From: Dryomyza anilis | Lineage: Eukaryota > Arthropoda > Insecta > Diptera > Dryomyzidae | Assembly (NCBI GenBank): GCA_951804985.1 | Contig: OX638130.1 | Span: forward strand, 102,359,700-102,423,699 | Direction: 5' to 3' | DNA: 64,000 nucleotides | The notes under the pieces: model-generated | The model's input: the letters and a program-made list of their open reading frames with translations, nothing else | What the model was told of the DNA's origin: nothing | Databases searched by the model: none | Part shown: positions 23,801 to 35,412 of the stretch, one piece after another | Layout of the letters: every line of letters starts with the position of its first letter | How positions within the stretch are numbered: position 1 is the stretch's first letter | Position numbers and translations under genes: made by a program

Positions 23801-25363
23801 CTACACGCGCGATTGATTCGGACTATAGACCGGGATGTTGTGGAAGTTGATGCCACTATAGAGTGGGCCACCCACGGACTTAGCATGACCAGCATAAATA
23901 TGTTTCTTCGGCAGCGAAGATACTGATTTGACGGTTGTAGAAGAAGCAGGCGTGGCTACTAGACGACTGCGATATGACTCGCATGTTTTACGTGACCAGA
24001 CCCACATGCCGGTGAGAGTACCGCCAGCCAGCTGGAAGAAGATGCGCACCAAAGTAGGCCACGGACTGACTTGTTCCGATACACCTTCACAATCTTCGGC
24101 TGTCGTACACGCGGGCACCGAGTCCACATAGCGCTCGAACAAAGAGGTGGCCACGCCAGCAGCTGTCGGCACAAAGAAGACCAACGAGAACATAAGAAAG
24201 CGTTTGCGTATCTGCGAGAAACGTTGATTGCCCAGAGCTTGTTGCATCTGTTGTTGGAGAGCGTGCAGCGAGTGTGAGGCGCGTACAGTGAAGAAGAGGC
24301 CGACCAGTAAAAGCACCATTGCTGGAATCTCGACAAATCCGGGTGCGGTACACATGCCAGTCAATTCGTTGGGACGCACACGTTCCATGAGAAGCGCTGC
24401 AATGGGCGGTGCCAACGGCGGTACCCACGCAAGCACATGAAACAAACCCGACTTCTTCTCCAAAGCCTCGCTGGACCATTTCTTATGCGACGACAGATAA
24501 AAGCACAACGCAAAGATGAGCCACCAGGTGGCAGCACACAGGCTCAGGTAGCTTGTGGTGATATACGAAGCGAGACACGGCGGCGATAAGGTGCAAGGAA
24601 GAGCACTCAATTTGCCATAAGGATCCTCGAGCACGGCATGAGTACGCGACGAATTGTGAAAGACGATGCGCTCCAAGTAGCAGACACTGAAGAGATTATA
24701 GCAAAGGCATAGAAAGAGTACCGGACGTTCTGGGTAGCCGAAACGTGTAGGCTCTGCCCAGAAGGTGACCAACGAGAAGAGTGTGAGCACAAAGCAGACA
24801 GCCGAGAGACCCAGTATGAGTCCTTCGGAAATTTTCTTCTGTTGCGTCGTGTGGAACGCATCGCGATTACATTGCGGCACGCATACATCTGAACCTAATG
24901 ATGGACTGATGGTGAAATTTTGTGGACAAAAGTTGGATAGAGATGAGCCGCCGCTGCTGCTGCCAGGATTTGTTAGTTGTGCGGGTAACTTCAAGGACAT
25001 CCATGGCCAGTGGAATGATTGATGCTGTGTGGGATGTTGTGGTACAGCTGCTGCAGGTGGTTGTTGCTGTGCGATGGCGTTTTCCTGTTCCTGTTGCTGT
25101 AGTTTCTCGAGCGCCTCTTGCGGTATCTGCATACAAAGCTCATGTTTCTCTGGTTGTGGTAACGCTTCACAGTCCAGGAATTCGGGCCAGAGTTGCGATA
25201 ACTCCGGGGCGGCACACTCTGATTTGACTGTATCGCACAGAGATTTGCAGGCGGTGACGGGACGTGGCGCATCCGGTGTGCAGAGCGGAAAAAGCGATGA
25301 GCAGAGCAAAAAGCGAGCTCGATTTGAGCAGCCGGATTCGATGAGTGGTAAGAGTTTGGCGAT
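23801..25363 (-). CDS. fz3: Frizzled-3-type Wnt receptor, exon 2 of 2 (rest of CRD, 7TM, tail)
   Basis: Encodes 520 residues and the stop. In 590-residue numbering the remaining eight cysteines of the ten-cysteine Frizzled domain lie at about 82-147, followed by a Gln/Pro/Ser-rich linker (about 150-210), a linker with three Cys (CPQNF...CVPQC), seven membrane segments (about 249-272, 282-304, 334-359, 376-396, 411-431, 456-480, 505-526) and a ~60-residue cytoplasmic tail. The motif after TM7 reads KTCESY, so the KTxxxW Dishevelled-binding motif has Tyr for Trp. The protein ends in -QSRV, which fits a class I PDZ ligand (S-x-V). Length, the altered motif and my recollection of the Drosophila paralogues favour fz3 over fz4, which is the main alternative. 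In Drosophila, Fz3 binds Wingless, signals weakly and is itself a Wingless target (family knowledge). The acceptor is a polypyrimidine tract then TTGCAG|ATC at 25363; the open frame continues into the intron to 25414 but is not coding there. Confidence 0.9.
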   Translation of the reverse strand: MAKLLPLIESGCSNRARFLLCSSLFPLCTPDAPRPVTACKSLCDTVKSECAAPELSQLWPEFLDCEALPQPEKHELCMQIPQEALEKLQQQEQENAIAQQQPPAAAVPQHPTQHQSFHWPWMSLKLPAQLTNPGSSSGGSSLSNFCPQNFTISPSLGSDVCVPQCNRDAFHTTQQKKISEGLILGLSAVCFVLTLFSLVTFWAEPTRFGYPERPVLFLCLCYNLFSVCYLERIVFHNSSRTHAVLEDPYGKLSALPCTLSPPCLASYITTSYLSLCAATWWLIFALCFYLSSHKKWSSEALEKKSGLFHVLAWVPPLAPPIAALLMERVRPNELTGMCTAPGFVEIPAMVLLLVGLFFTVRASHSLHALQQQMQQALGNQRFSQIRKRFLMFSLVFFVPTAAGVATSLFERYVDSVPACTTAEDCEGVSEQVSPWPTLVRIFFQLAGGTLTGMWVWSRKTCESYRSRLVATPASSTTVKSVSSLPKKHIYAGHAKSVGGPLYSGINFHNIPVYSPNQSRV

Positions 25364-25541
25364 CTGCAAGAGATGGAGAGAAAAATAGTTATTAATAAAT
25401 TGTATAAAATACATTGTAAATTATTAATTTATTCGTATAGATATGGTGGATTAATATCTAAAGATCTAAAAAATAGCAATAATAATAATAATAATTAAAT
25501 TCAAAATATATTAAATTTGATAAATTTGATTAATTGGACCC

Positions 25542-25891
25542 TACACACAGAATAGAGATTTGTTGCGCCAACCAACTCTTTGCACAACCAACTTATTCGG
25601 TTATCTCAACTGCTTGGTCGGTTGTTATTGTCAAATTAAAGAGAGTGTTAGTTTGTACTGCAACCAATTTCGAACTGTTTTAGAACAATTTAGTACTGAT
25701 TTAGAACCATTAGGAGTGTGTATAAACTAATATTTCAAGATATACACTTGAAATATTAGTTTATACACACTCCTAATGGCAGTTCCGCCAGCAAATTTGC
25801 AACCATTCGATATAACCGAATGAAGTTAGTTGGTACAACTAACTTTTTCATTCTTCAAAGCTCGTGCAAACAGAGGATTATTCTGTGTGTA
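25542..25891 (+). mobile_element. MITE family A, copy 7
   Basis: TA-CACACAG ... CTGTGTG-TA. Contains an extra ~47-bp local palindrome (ACTAATATTTCAAGATATACACTTG and its complement), probably a template-switch scar. It lies just 180 bp inside the intron from exon 2. Confidence 0.85.
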
Positions 25892-27270
25892 TTCATTGAA
25901 CGTGCAGACATTGGAAGTAGCTCTATTTGGGCTTGAAAAATTTGTAAATTTGGTTCAGTTGTCAACTCAAAACTAAACTAGAGCATTTTAGTACAGCTAA
26001 AATAATATAGAAACTTAAACAAATTCAACGCATTCAATAACGTCTTCAAAAAAAAAATGTAATGCATCTTTTGTTCAATCAACAACAAAATGTCAAGGAA
26101 AGGAATTAACTTTTTGCTATAATACACAAAACAAAAAGTATTCGACAACAATGCCGTATATTTTTGCAGTAAACGATAATTATATAAACCATTCGAAAAG
26201 GGTTCAACGCTTTAGGTATTCGTACAGAAAAAAAATGCAATTAAATGTGAAACAAAAGATATAAAACAAAAAAATACCTACGAACAATGTGACATTTCAG
26301 GGATGTCATAGCAAGATCAGTCAGCTTTTTTGATGAATTATATAAAAAAAACCCAACGACATACTGGATAAGTTATTTTATTAAAAGGGTTTATAAAAGA
26401 TTGCAAAACCAGTCTGCAATTTTATACAATGAAATAACAGCAGCAGCAAAAAACAGGTAGATTTTTGGCATATTGTCGGAGGAACGCCACAATGATGATG
26501 GGTGCTGCCGTCAAGGCATAAAATGACAACATATATATATTTTTTTTTGCTTTTGTTATGTTGGAACTTGTGATGTATTTTAGTCAATCATTGAGAAAGA
26601 ATTAAATGTAGCATTTCTTAGAAAGCGTCAAACAAAAAAGATTGTAGGCTTTACAGACGATTGACTGTGAATAAAAATTGTTTTTTTCTGTGGAATATAA
26701 CAAAATAACCTTCAAAATTTGAGCGATTGATCTCTGTTGTCTCGGCTATTTGATGAAATGCACTAAATCAAGGCCAAGCGAACGTGGCAACGTATAAATA
26801 TTTAAGAGTTTATAGGAAGTTTATTAAAAAAAAGGATACGCTGAAAATGATAAAGGTTTCAAGGAAAAAAAAGGTAAGTTACTAAAAGAACTTTCCAACG
26901 AAAAACGGCGGTGTAAAATTTGAGAAAATACTAAAATATTTTTAGTGATCGTTAAGATCATTAATAAATAGTTATCCTTAATAAACTTTAAAAACTATGA
27001 CTCCTGTAAAAAATTATCCTGTCCCCAAGTAGAAATGCTACTAGGTGATGATCGGGAACAAATAATTGTATTTTTACCTTGTCATAGTTCAAAAACATGA
27101 TCTGGTCATAATAATGTCTACCCTAGTAGGAAAAATGTCTACTAGTTGTTAGGGAAGAGGCAATAATGATGCTGATCATGTAACTGTTCGGGTTCTGATA
27201 AGGTAAATATACAATAATCAGTTGCTAGTCATGACTCATTCACAATTTCTATTACCCTAGTAAAATCTCT
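25892..27270. other. Intron DNA, no gene seen
   Basis: AT-rich. Around 27020-27270 short CTAGTAG/GATCAT-rich motifs repeat loosely (TACTAGGTGATGATC, CTAGTAGGAAAAATGTCTACTAG). Confidence 0.5.
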
Positions 27271-27558
27271 ACACACAGAGTAGAGCTTTGTTGCGCCAAC
27301 CAACTTATACGGTTCTCTCAACCGCTTAGTTTGTTGTTATTTTCAAAACTAAAAGAGTTGTGGTTTGGACTTTTATATCAATTTAGTAAAGATTGAGAAC
27401 AATTGGGAGTGTGTATAGGCTAAGATCGCAAGCACCAACCGAATATGAAAGTTCCGCCAACAATTTTGTAGACAATTCGATTTAAACTAATAAAGTTAGT
27501 TGATACAACTAACATTTTCGTTTTTCCAACCTCCTGCGAAGAGGACATTTCTGTGTAT
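27271..27558 (+). mobile_element. MITE family A, copy 8
   Basis: ACACACAGAGTAGAG ... CATTTCTGTGTA with internal deletions. Confidence 0.8.
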
Positions 27559-27611
27559 AGTAGTAGATCATGATCAGATCATGTTTGGCATGTAACCGTC
27601 GGGTTTTGACT

Positions 27612-27918
27612 ACACACAGAAAAATCCTCTTTTGGCATGAGATTGGAAGAATAAAAAATTAAGTTCTAGCAACTAACTTCATTCGGTAAAATCGAATAGT
27701 TTACAACTTTGCTGACGAAACTGCCATATTAGCCTATACACTTAAATATTAGTCTGGTGTAAATCTGTACTAAATTGTTCTAAAACAGTTCGAAATTGGT
27801 TGCAATTCAAACTACAACTCTTTTCATTTCGACAATAACAATTGAATAAGCGGTTGAGCGAACCGAATAAGTTGGGTGGGCAAAGAGTTGGTAGGCGCAA
27901 CAAATCTCTACTCTGTGA
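27612..27918 (-). mobile_element. MITE family A, copy 9
   Basis: Minus-orientation copy 54 bp after copy 8, giving an inverted pair. Confidence 0.85.
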
Positions 27919-30027
27919 GATAAAATAAAATAATCAGTTCCCGTTCTTGACATATTTGAATTTCTACCAAATAAGAAAAAAAAAAACCGAAACCCTTCGA
28001 TATACTAAATCTCGTTTAAAATTATTAAAACACTAAGTAACGTCTTAGAAATGAAAAAAAAAAACTGAACTTAGCTACCTTTACAAATCAAGTATCCTTA
28101 ATTATTTTAATTTGACTCTATTCAAAATGATCATAATCAACGATCTTGCAAATATTATGGCCAACAAGATGTTGACATGATCTGGCCGAAAAATCTCCAA
28201 CAGTAGCTTGCAAACTCGTCGGAGCCGCCATCGCAGACGCCGATGAGGATGACGATGATAATTTCATCAGTCAAATTTTGCGTGTTTTGCACAGCACCGC
28301 ATGTGGTGCTGATCATGCGCAACAACAGCAGCAGCAGCAACATTCTGTTCATGATCCGATCCTGCTGTTTGTTCACTTTGCTCATTATGAGATGCAATCG
28401 CAGCGGGTGCACGAAATGACGGACGGATGAAGGAACAAATGGATGGATGAACGAACGAACGCATTGTGCGCATGTGCAGCGTAGAAAGCTTGCGCCACGG
28501 GTGATGATCGTCGTTTCATGCTGTGGACGATGGCGGCGCATAATCGATTGAGCCACAGTTGGTGCTGCTTGTTGTTTGTCAAATTGTTGCCGGATGCAAT
28601 ATTTTAATGAGTGCACCACACCGCGAAATATTCGATGAAATGCCAGAAATACCAGATCCGTCATTGTGCCAACCAAACGCAAATCGCACTTGGCACAAAA
28701 GTGATCTTGTCACGTATTACTGCGCGTGCACTTTGAGCACCAAAACAACTTTGCCGCTATTAAACAATTTAGTTTTCCACCGAAAAAAACCCAAACAAAA
28801 AAAAGTCATGTTCTTCCGTATTTAGTCGTAGTCAATGGGGCAAGTTAAAATTACATTGAGCATTTATGGCCAAACGAGCTTTTCAGCGCGATCCTCACTT
28901 AAATGGCCCGACAGACAGACATACAAACGAACAATAATTGCACAGAGAAAGCCAATGGCGAATTGAATTTTAATGATAACCAAACCCCCGCGGATTTGAC
29001 AAAAAAAAAAAAAACTAGCAGAAAATAGCGGTGACTCGTAAATACATGATCAGTGTATTAAAAATACAAAAAGTCCTAGGGGACTGCATATCAAATTGTG
29101 ACTCTAGGACATAGTTTTACCTTTTATAGGTTATTAAAGAAATACAAAGTTTTCTCTGACAAAGATCACTGATTTGTTTTTGATCGTTTTTTAATATTTT
29201 TCTGTTATATCGTCTTTTTATTGTAATCACTACGATGATTGATCTATATGCATGATTTTTCATTTTTATTATCAACAAAAAAAAAAAAAAAACAAAAAAA
29301 AAAAGAAAAAAAAAAAAAGAAAAAAAAAGAAAAACCAAAATGAAAAAGTGAAAAAGTGAACAATTATGTTGGCCACAAAATGACTTGGCAGTTATATTCA
29401 AAAAATTGTGCCGACCACTACTACTAAGTACGTCTGTAAGCCATTGTTATGATCGGCATGACTTGCCGATCATGTCATGATTTTTGATCGATTTGTCTAA
29501 AGTAAGCTGCGCTCAGCTAATGGCTTCGACAATAAATTCTCAATTCAGCTGCATTTTCTCAGCTCCACAGAGAATACAATCAGTAAACAAAAAGTTAGCG
29601 CAATTCTCTACTATTTATATATTTTTTTTAATACTTGGTATTTTTATAGGTTTCTCTAAAAAGCCATTTAAGTGCTGCCACAAATTCTTTACTCTTCAGC
29701 TTCACTGTAGTCCAATTAATTAAATAACACATGAGTGATCTTTTTATAGTGACTACTAGTGGGTATTGCTGGGCATCTTGACTGCGTTTCATTAGAAGCA
29801 GATAATTCTGTTGATGATGATAATGGTGCTCAACACTATCTTGCGTTCCGAAGTTTGTCACACATTTTTTTTATCATAGAAAAATGTTTGCTTATTAAAT
29901 TTAATTAAATATAATTAAAACTGCAGCGATCAGTGTCACTGGAAATGTGACAAATGAGACTTATGGAAAATCAGTTAGACAAATCTTTGTTCAAGTGTGT
30001 TTCATTTAACGAAAATCTCGGAAGTCT
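27919..30027. other. Intron DNA with a GC-richer island and an unexplained ORF
   Basis: 28155-28682 (minus) is open for 175 codons, beginning at an ATG, in GC-richer DNA. It includes a CTG-run-encoded Leu stretch and many His/Ser/Arg. No domain is recognisable, and several other frames are open here too, so I do not call it a gene. The island may be an enhancer. 29280-29340 is A-rich low complexity. Confidence 0.35.
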
Positions 30028-30351
30028 ACACACAGAAAAAGAAAAAGTTAGAAAAAATGATAGAATGAAACAGTTAGTTATACCAACTAACTTCATTCGT
30101 TTAAATCGAATGGTTTACAAATTTGATGGGGGAACTGCCATATTAGCATATACACTTGAAATATTAGTATATACACAGTCCTAAAGGTTCTAAATCTGTA
30201 CTAAATTGTTCTAAAACAGTTCAAAATTGGTTGAAGTACAAACTACAACTCATTTTATTTTGACAATAACAACCGACTAAGCGGTTGAGAGAACCGAATA
30301 TGTTGTTTAGCAAAGTGTTGGTTGGCGCAACAAATCTCTATTCTGTATGTG
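30028..30351 (-). mobile_element. MITE family A, copy 10
   Basis: Near full-length, minus orientation, ends CACACAGAAAAAG and TTCTGTATG. Confidence 0.85.
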
Positions 30352-30369
30352 TTTAATAATTCGTATAAT

Positions 30370-30512
30370 TCAAATGGTTCTAAATATGTATTAAATGGTT
30401 CTATATGTGTACTTAATTGTTCTAAAACAGTTTGAAATTGGTTGTAGTCCAAACTATAATTCTTTTAGTTTTGACAATAACAACCGACTAAGCGGTTTTC
30501 GTTCTTCCAACC
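30370..30512 (-). mobile_element. MITE family A fragment
   Basis: Contains the internal part only (AGTTTGAAATTGGTTG ... ACAATAACAACCGACTAAGCGG), next to copy 10 in the same orientation. Confidence 0.7.
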
Positions 30513-32459
30513 ATGGATAACACAAGATTTCAAAAAACACAAAGAAGCAAAACTTGTCCAAGTTTTCAGCAACTAATCCCATCCATATCTGGTTTCACAG
30601 AAAAAATAATCGACGTAAATACAGCAACCATACAGAATTGAGTACCATTGGTTGGTCTAGCAACGAGTTCTAATGTATTTAGCAAATACAAAAAAAAATT
30701 TAGCAAATAGAAATGTGATTTGCTTCCAAAAATATACCAATTAAGGACATTGTATAAATAGCAAACTATTTAATCGGTATGGTCGACGTTTTTAAAGTAT
30801 TTTTATTATCTTCAGTCTTTATAATTCTCATTCAGTTAATTAAAAAAAAATGTTATAAATTCTTGTGAAAGTACATAAAATATACTTTTCTGATGATGAA
30901 GTTGGAAGCATAATTAAATATGCAACCATTGCCATTGTCACCATTTTTGACGACACAATTAGAGGATAAGCAAGCTCTATAAGTGTATATCTTGGCATAC
31001 ACCAAATGGGAATAATATGCGCGCAATCAAACGCGCAAACGAAAATTCCATCCTTTGTTTGTTTGCCGGCGTTCATTTGCTGCAAGCTCGCATCGAGTGC
31101 TCTGTAACGGCGATTGTTAATGCAATTAATTCAATAGTCATTTCAACAAATTATTTAATTGTATTGATGTAACATTTTGTTTTTTTCTGTTAATTTATTA
31201 ATTAAGATGATTAAATATTTAATCAATACAATTAAATCCATAGTCGTTTCAGCAAATATTTTAATTGTATTGATGTAACTTTTTGTTTATTTTTTGTTAA
31301 TTTATTAATTAATTTAATTTAATAAACGCACTTGTTAAAATTTCTGCACTTCACTGCTTATCTATAGATACTAATGTATCTATTAGATACTAATGTAACG
31401 AAAACTGCGGCGGCAAATTTTGTTTTATTTCGTTGTGTTTAGTGCGGTTTTTGCCACACACTCACTAAACACTTGGATGCCGCCACAAATTGCATTTGGC
31501 AGTAAAATAAAAATAAAAAAAAAGTAAAATAAAAAAAAAAAGAAAAAAAAATCAAACAAAACTTCACACATCAAAAGTCGCCGGCTGACGGCGGCGCATG
31601 CAATGAAATAAATTTTTATTGCATTTATTAGATAAATAGATAAAAGCAGACAGACAGACAAACCAAGCGCATTTGCACATTGCCGGAATGTTTTTGTGTG
31701 CTTACTTAGTTTTTGTTGTAGTTTGTTATAACTTTGTACATTTAGTAAAATTTTGTGAATTGTATCTTGTAAATGTATCTTAACACACAGCCACAATTAA
31801 ATTCAATAGCTACAATATTCAACATCGAACTACAATGTGGCTTTAGGCAATTTATTGTAAATTTCTGTTTTGCTGCAAGTCATAAAAACTGTGAGCTTTT
31901 CAGTATTTGTTGAATACCATAAAGTGGGAAAAATCACATTTGAGATGCAATTAAATTTTGGTTTTTCAATTTTTTTGATTTTTATTTATTTATTTTTTTT
32001 TTTTTATGTGCCCCCTAATCAAAATCTTTGCCTTTGATCTTTTATGCACATATAACGTATAGGTGTTTTTCTTTGATCGTCTATGAGACTTTTATTAGGT
32101 TTTTACAAGTTTGTTATTTTTACGAAATTCAACAAAATATTATACTGTGTATGTGTTTATGTTGAGTTTTATGGTACGTGTTTTTGTAAAATTAAATTTT
32201 TGTGTTTTTTTTTCTTCTGATTTCTTTTATTATTCTTTAATTCTTTTTTTGCATTCGTATAAAAGTTGTGTTCATTTGATTTATATTATTGCTAATCATA
32301 AAATGGTTTTTCCGTTTTTACTTTAACCAAATAAATGGAATTTTAGGTATTACAATTTAAGTGCTGTCCACGAAAATTGCTCTTTTATGATATGATTTTA
32401 TTAAAGGTTTTTATAATATTAAACAAATTTGAGCTCTTTCGGTGAAGAAGTTACTTATT
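30513..32459. other. Intron DNA, mostly unique
   Basis: A direct repeat of ~85 bp (about 31137-31215 and 31247-31320, with AATTGTATTGATGTAAC) is present. A GC-richer patch lies around 31560-31690. Carries the TCF-type pair at 32031. No gene seen. Confidence 0.45.
32031..32079 (+). promoter_or_regulatory. Pair of TCF/Pangolin-type sites in the intron
   Basis: CCTTTGATCTT at 32031-32041 is the optimal TCF/LEF HMG-domain consensus; a weaker TCTTTGATCG lies at 32070-32079. Fz3 is a Wingless-responsive gene in Drosophila (family knowledge); that these sites act is inference. Confidence 0.35.
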
Positions 32460-32530
32460 GCACTCAGAAAAATACTATAGAATTATTAGTTTTTTTTACT
32501 ATTAAAATTAGGCAATATGATAAATTACAC
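32460..32530 (+). mobile_element. MITE family B, truncated copy
   Basis: CACTCAGAAAAATAC and ATTAGTTTTTTTTACTATTAAAATTAG match the left half of the family; the right half is missing. Confidence 0.6.
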
Positions 32531-32728
32531 TACTCAACAAAATGAGAAATAAATGTTTCTATGAAAATCTCATAAATCAGTTCTATATAATTCGTGGGTG
32601 ATTATTTTAAATTCATACTCGGTTTTATTTCTATTATGTTTTCAAAATTATAGAACTTTCTCCGCTATTTTACATAATTACGATTGCAGATAATTACGAT
32701 TTAGAAACTTAACGTAATAAGAAAAAAA

Positions 32729-33884
32729 TATATATGTTAAAATCAGCACCCCCTAATTATATAGAATTGAATTTTACGTAACGTCTTTTGAGAAATTGAC
32801 TATCGAAATATCTGACTCAGACAAATATAATACAATTTATATAATATAACTTATTCGGTTCTCTCACACATTAAGTCATTTATCATAGTCAAAACTCTTT
32901 TGAGAAATTGACTATCGAAATATCTGACTCAGACAAATATAATACAATTTATATAATATAACTTATTCGGTTCTCTCACACATTAAGTCATTTATCATAG
33001 TCAAAACTCAAAGGTTGTCGTATCAACTAAAACCTATTTAGCATAATTTGGTGTGTGTATATGATATTATCTGCATTTCCAACTGAATATAGCAGTTCGA
33101 ACAACCAATATGTGGAAATTTCGTTTTAACCTATTAAATTTGGTTGATACAACAAACTAATCGTTATTCCAACCTCATGACTGTGTGCAGAGTACAAATC
33201 CGTTCAAATCACTTCTACGAGCTACTTACTGATGTTATGAATTTTATTATAAATAAATCTCCAATTAATATTAAAACATTCATAAAAAAATCATTTAAAA
33301 CCATCGTAAATATCATTGCTTAATAAATAATATATAATTTTTATTACATGTGTTAAAAAATCATATATATATGTTAAAATCAGCACCCCCTAATTATATA
33401 GAATTGAATTTTACGTAACGTCTTTTGAGAAATTGACTATCGAAATATCTGACTCAGACAAATATAATACAATTTATATAATATAACTTATTCGGCTCTC
33501 TCACACATTAAGTCATTTGTCATGGTCAAAACTCAAAGGTTGTAGTATGAACTAAAACCTATTTAGAATAATTTGGTGTGTGTATATGATATTATCAGCA
33601 GTGCGAACAGAATATAGCAGTTCCATCAACCAATATGTGGAAATTTCGTTTTAACCTATTAAATTTGGTTGATACAACAAACTAATCGTTATTTCAACCT
33701 CATGACTGTGTGTAGAGTACAAATCCGTTTAAATCACTTCTACGAGCTACTTACTGATGTTATGAATTTTATTATAAATAAATCTCCAATTAATATTAAA
33801 ACATTCATAAAAATAATCAATTAAAACCTTCGTAAATATCATTGCTTAATAAATAATATATAATTTTTATTACATGTGTTAAAA
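32729..33884 (+). repeat. Nested tandem duplication (~520-630 bp units)
   Basis: Unit 1 (32729 to about 33362) and unit 2 (about 33363 to 33884) share ATGTTAAAATCAGCACCCCC at the start and TTTTTATTACATGTGTTAAAA at the end. Unit 1 also has an internal 112-bp tandem duplication (32784-32895 and 32896-33007). Each unit carries a diverged, old family-A MITE (TTATTCGGTTCTCTCACAC ... TTCCAACCTCATGACTGTGTG). Confidence 0.8.
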
Positions 33885-35110
33885 ACTATTAGTATTATGC
33901 AAAATTATTAATTGAAAATATCTAATTTCACACACATAAAACAACGTCTGTCTAATAAATACAACAAAATCAAACACAGCACCGAGATCGTACAAAAATG
34001 ACTAAAGATGAAGAATATAACTGAAGGAAATAATAATATAATGATGATTATATCTTTACAGGCATATTGGTTGGAGTGAACGCAATTATGAAACATGTGC
34101 GATCGAAAGTCGGACTAAACTTCACAACACTATAGACTCTATAGTCTCTCTAATGTATGAAGGTAAAAAGCAAAAATAATACAAAAAAAAAAAAAAAAAA
34201 AATCAGGAAAAATTTACCAAATCTAGCGTAGCGCATAACGAATTGATTGGGGGGGGGGGTCTTCGGAGAATAAAGCGGTACACAACATCAGCAACAAAAT
34301 ACTGAAACAATATTGCTCAGTCAAGTCGACGCAATTTGTAGACATTGTGGCCGCCGCCGCCATGAGGTGTTTCTTCTACTTTTTCTTTTACCATACAATA
34401 TGTTTTAATTTTTTTGTAAGCCAAGGTGTTGCTAGCGGAGGCTTCTAAAAGATTTTTTTTTTGTTTCAGTTTTCAGTTTTTATTTTATTTTTTTTTCTTT
34501 TATATTTTTTCTTTTTTCATATTTATTATTAATGATCGGAAGAAACCTGCTGTGGTTAAGCGTGCGCACCACACATACTATAAAAATAACAAAATCTATA
34601 AGAATCAACGTAGGTGCTCAGATTCTGTAAAAGCGACCCTTGCGGCAAAGCGATCGAAGGTGTCGGTGATCAGTAGTATTTCTTTTTTTATTTTGTAAAC
34701 GTCTTTTTCTCCATCATCATCATCGTCGTCGTCTTCATTGTTCATTCAATTTTTGTAGCTTCCTCAAACGTAACGAATGCAATTTTTGACGCTTCAAGCA
34801 TTTCAAATGATGCGAATGAGCGATGCGAGTGCGCTCATAATGATGCAGAATATGATGTATAATGTGTTGGAAGTAGACAATATGAACAAAAAAATGTATG
34901 TTACGTGATGACGATGATGATAGTAAAATCTTCATGAGATTCTCAGGAAACAACAATTGGCTTTAGTTGATTGTAGCATCTGCTTGGTTACAGAAATTAA
35001 GGTTTGGTATCTTTAAAATACTTAAAGAGCAGTCTGTTCGTTTAGAAAGTGTTTTCTTCTAATGATCTCTATGTTTTGAGTTAATTTTATGTGTATCGAG
35101 CTATTACATA
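33885..35110. other. Intron DNA, mostly unique
   Basis: Holds poly(A), a nine-base G run near 34250, a GCCGCC run at 34350 and CATCATCATCATCGTCGTCGTC near 34711. No gene seen. Confidence 0.45.
34350..34362 (+). promoter_or_regulatory. GCCGCC run, TCF helper-site-like
   Basis: GCCGCCGCCGCCA contains overlapping matches to the GCCGCCR helper motif bound by the C-clamp of fly TCF. No strong HMG site was seen close by, so this is weak evidence alone. Confidence 0.2.
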
Positions 35111-35412
35111 CTCACAGAAAATTCCTCTTTTGGCATGAGGTTGAAAAAAAACAAAAAGTTAGTTGTGGCAACCAACTTAATTTGACTAAGAGGAATTGTC
35201 CACAAAATTGTTGGCGAAACTGCCATATTAGTCTATACACACACCCAATTGTTCTAAAGCTGTATTAAATGGTTCTAAAACTGTTCGAAATTGGTTGTAG
35301 TCCAAACTACAACTCTTTTAGTTTTGACAATAACAACCGACTAAGCGGTAGAGAGAACCGAATATGTTGTTTAGGCAAAGAGTTGGTTGGCGCAACAAAT
35401 CTTTATTATCTG
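35111..35412 (-). mobile_element. MITE family A, copy 11
   Basis: CTCACAGAAAATTCCTC ... GCAACAAATCTTTATTATCTG, diverged at the outer end. Confidence 0.8.

Noticed and set aside
23928..25388. Several open frames overlapping the Frizzled exon in other frames on both strands
   Set aside because: Shadows of a GC-rich coding exon; no independent domains.
25364..25414. N-terminal extension of exon 2 as an independent start
   Set aside because: It lies upstream of a clear pyrimidine-tract acceptor, and using it would drop the signal peptide and the first two CRD cysteines found in exon 1.
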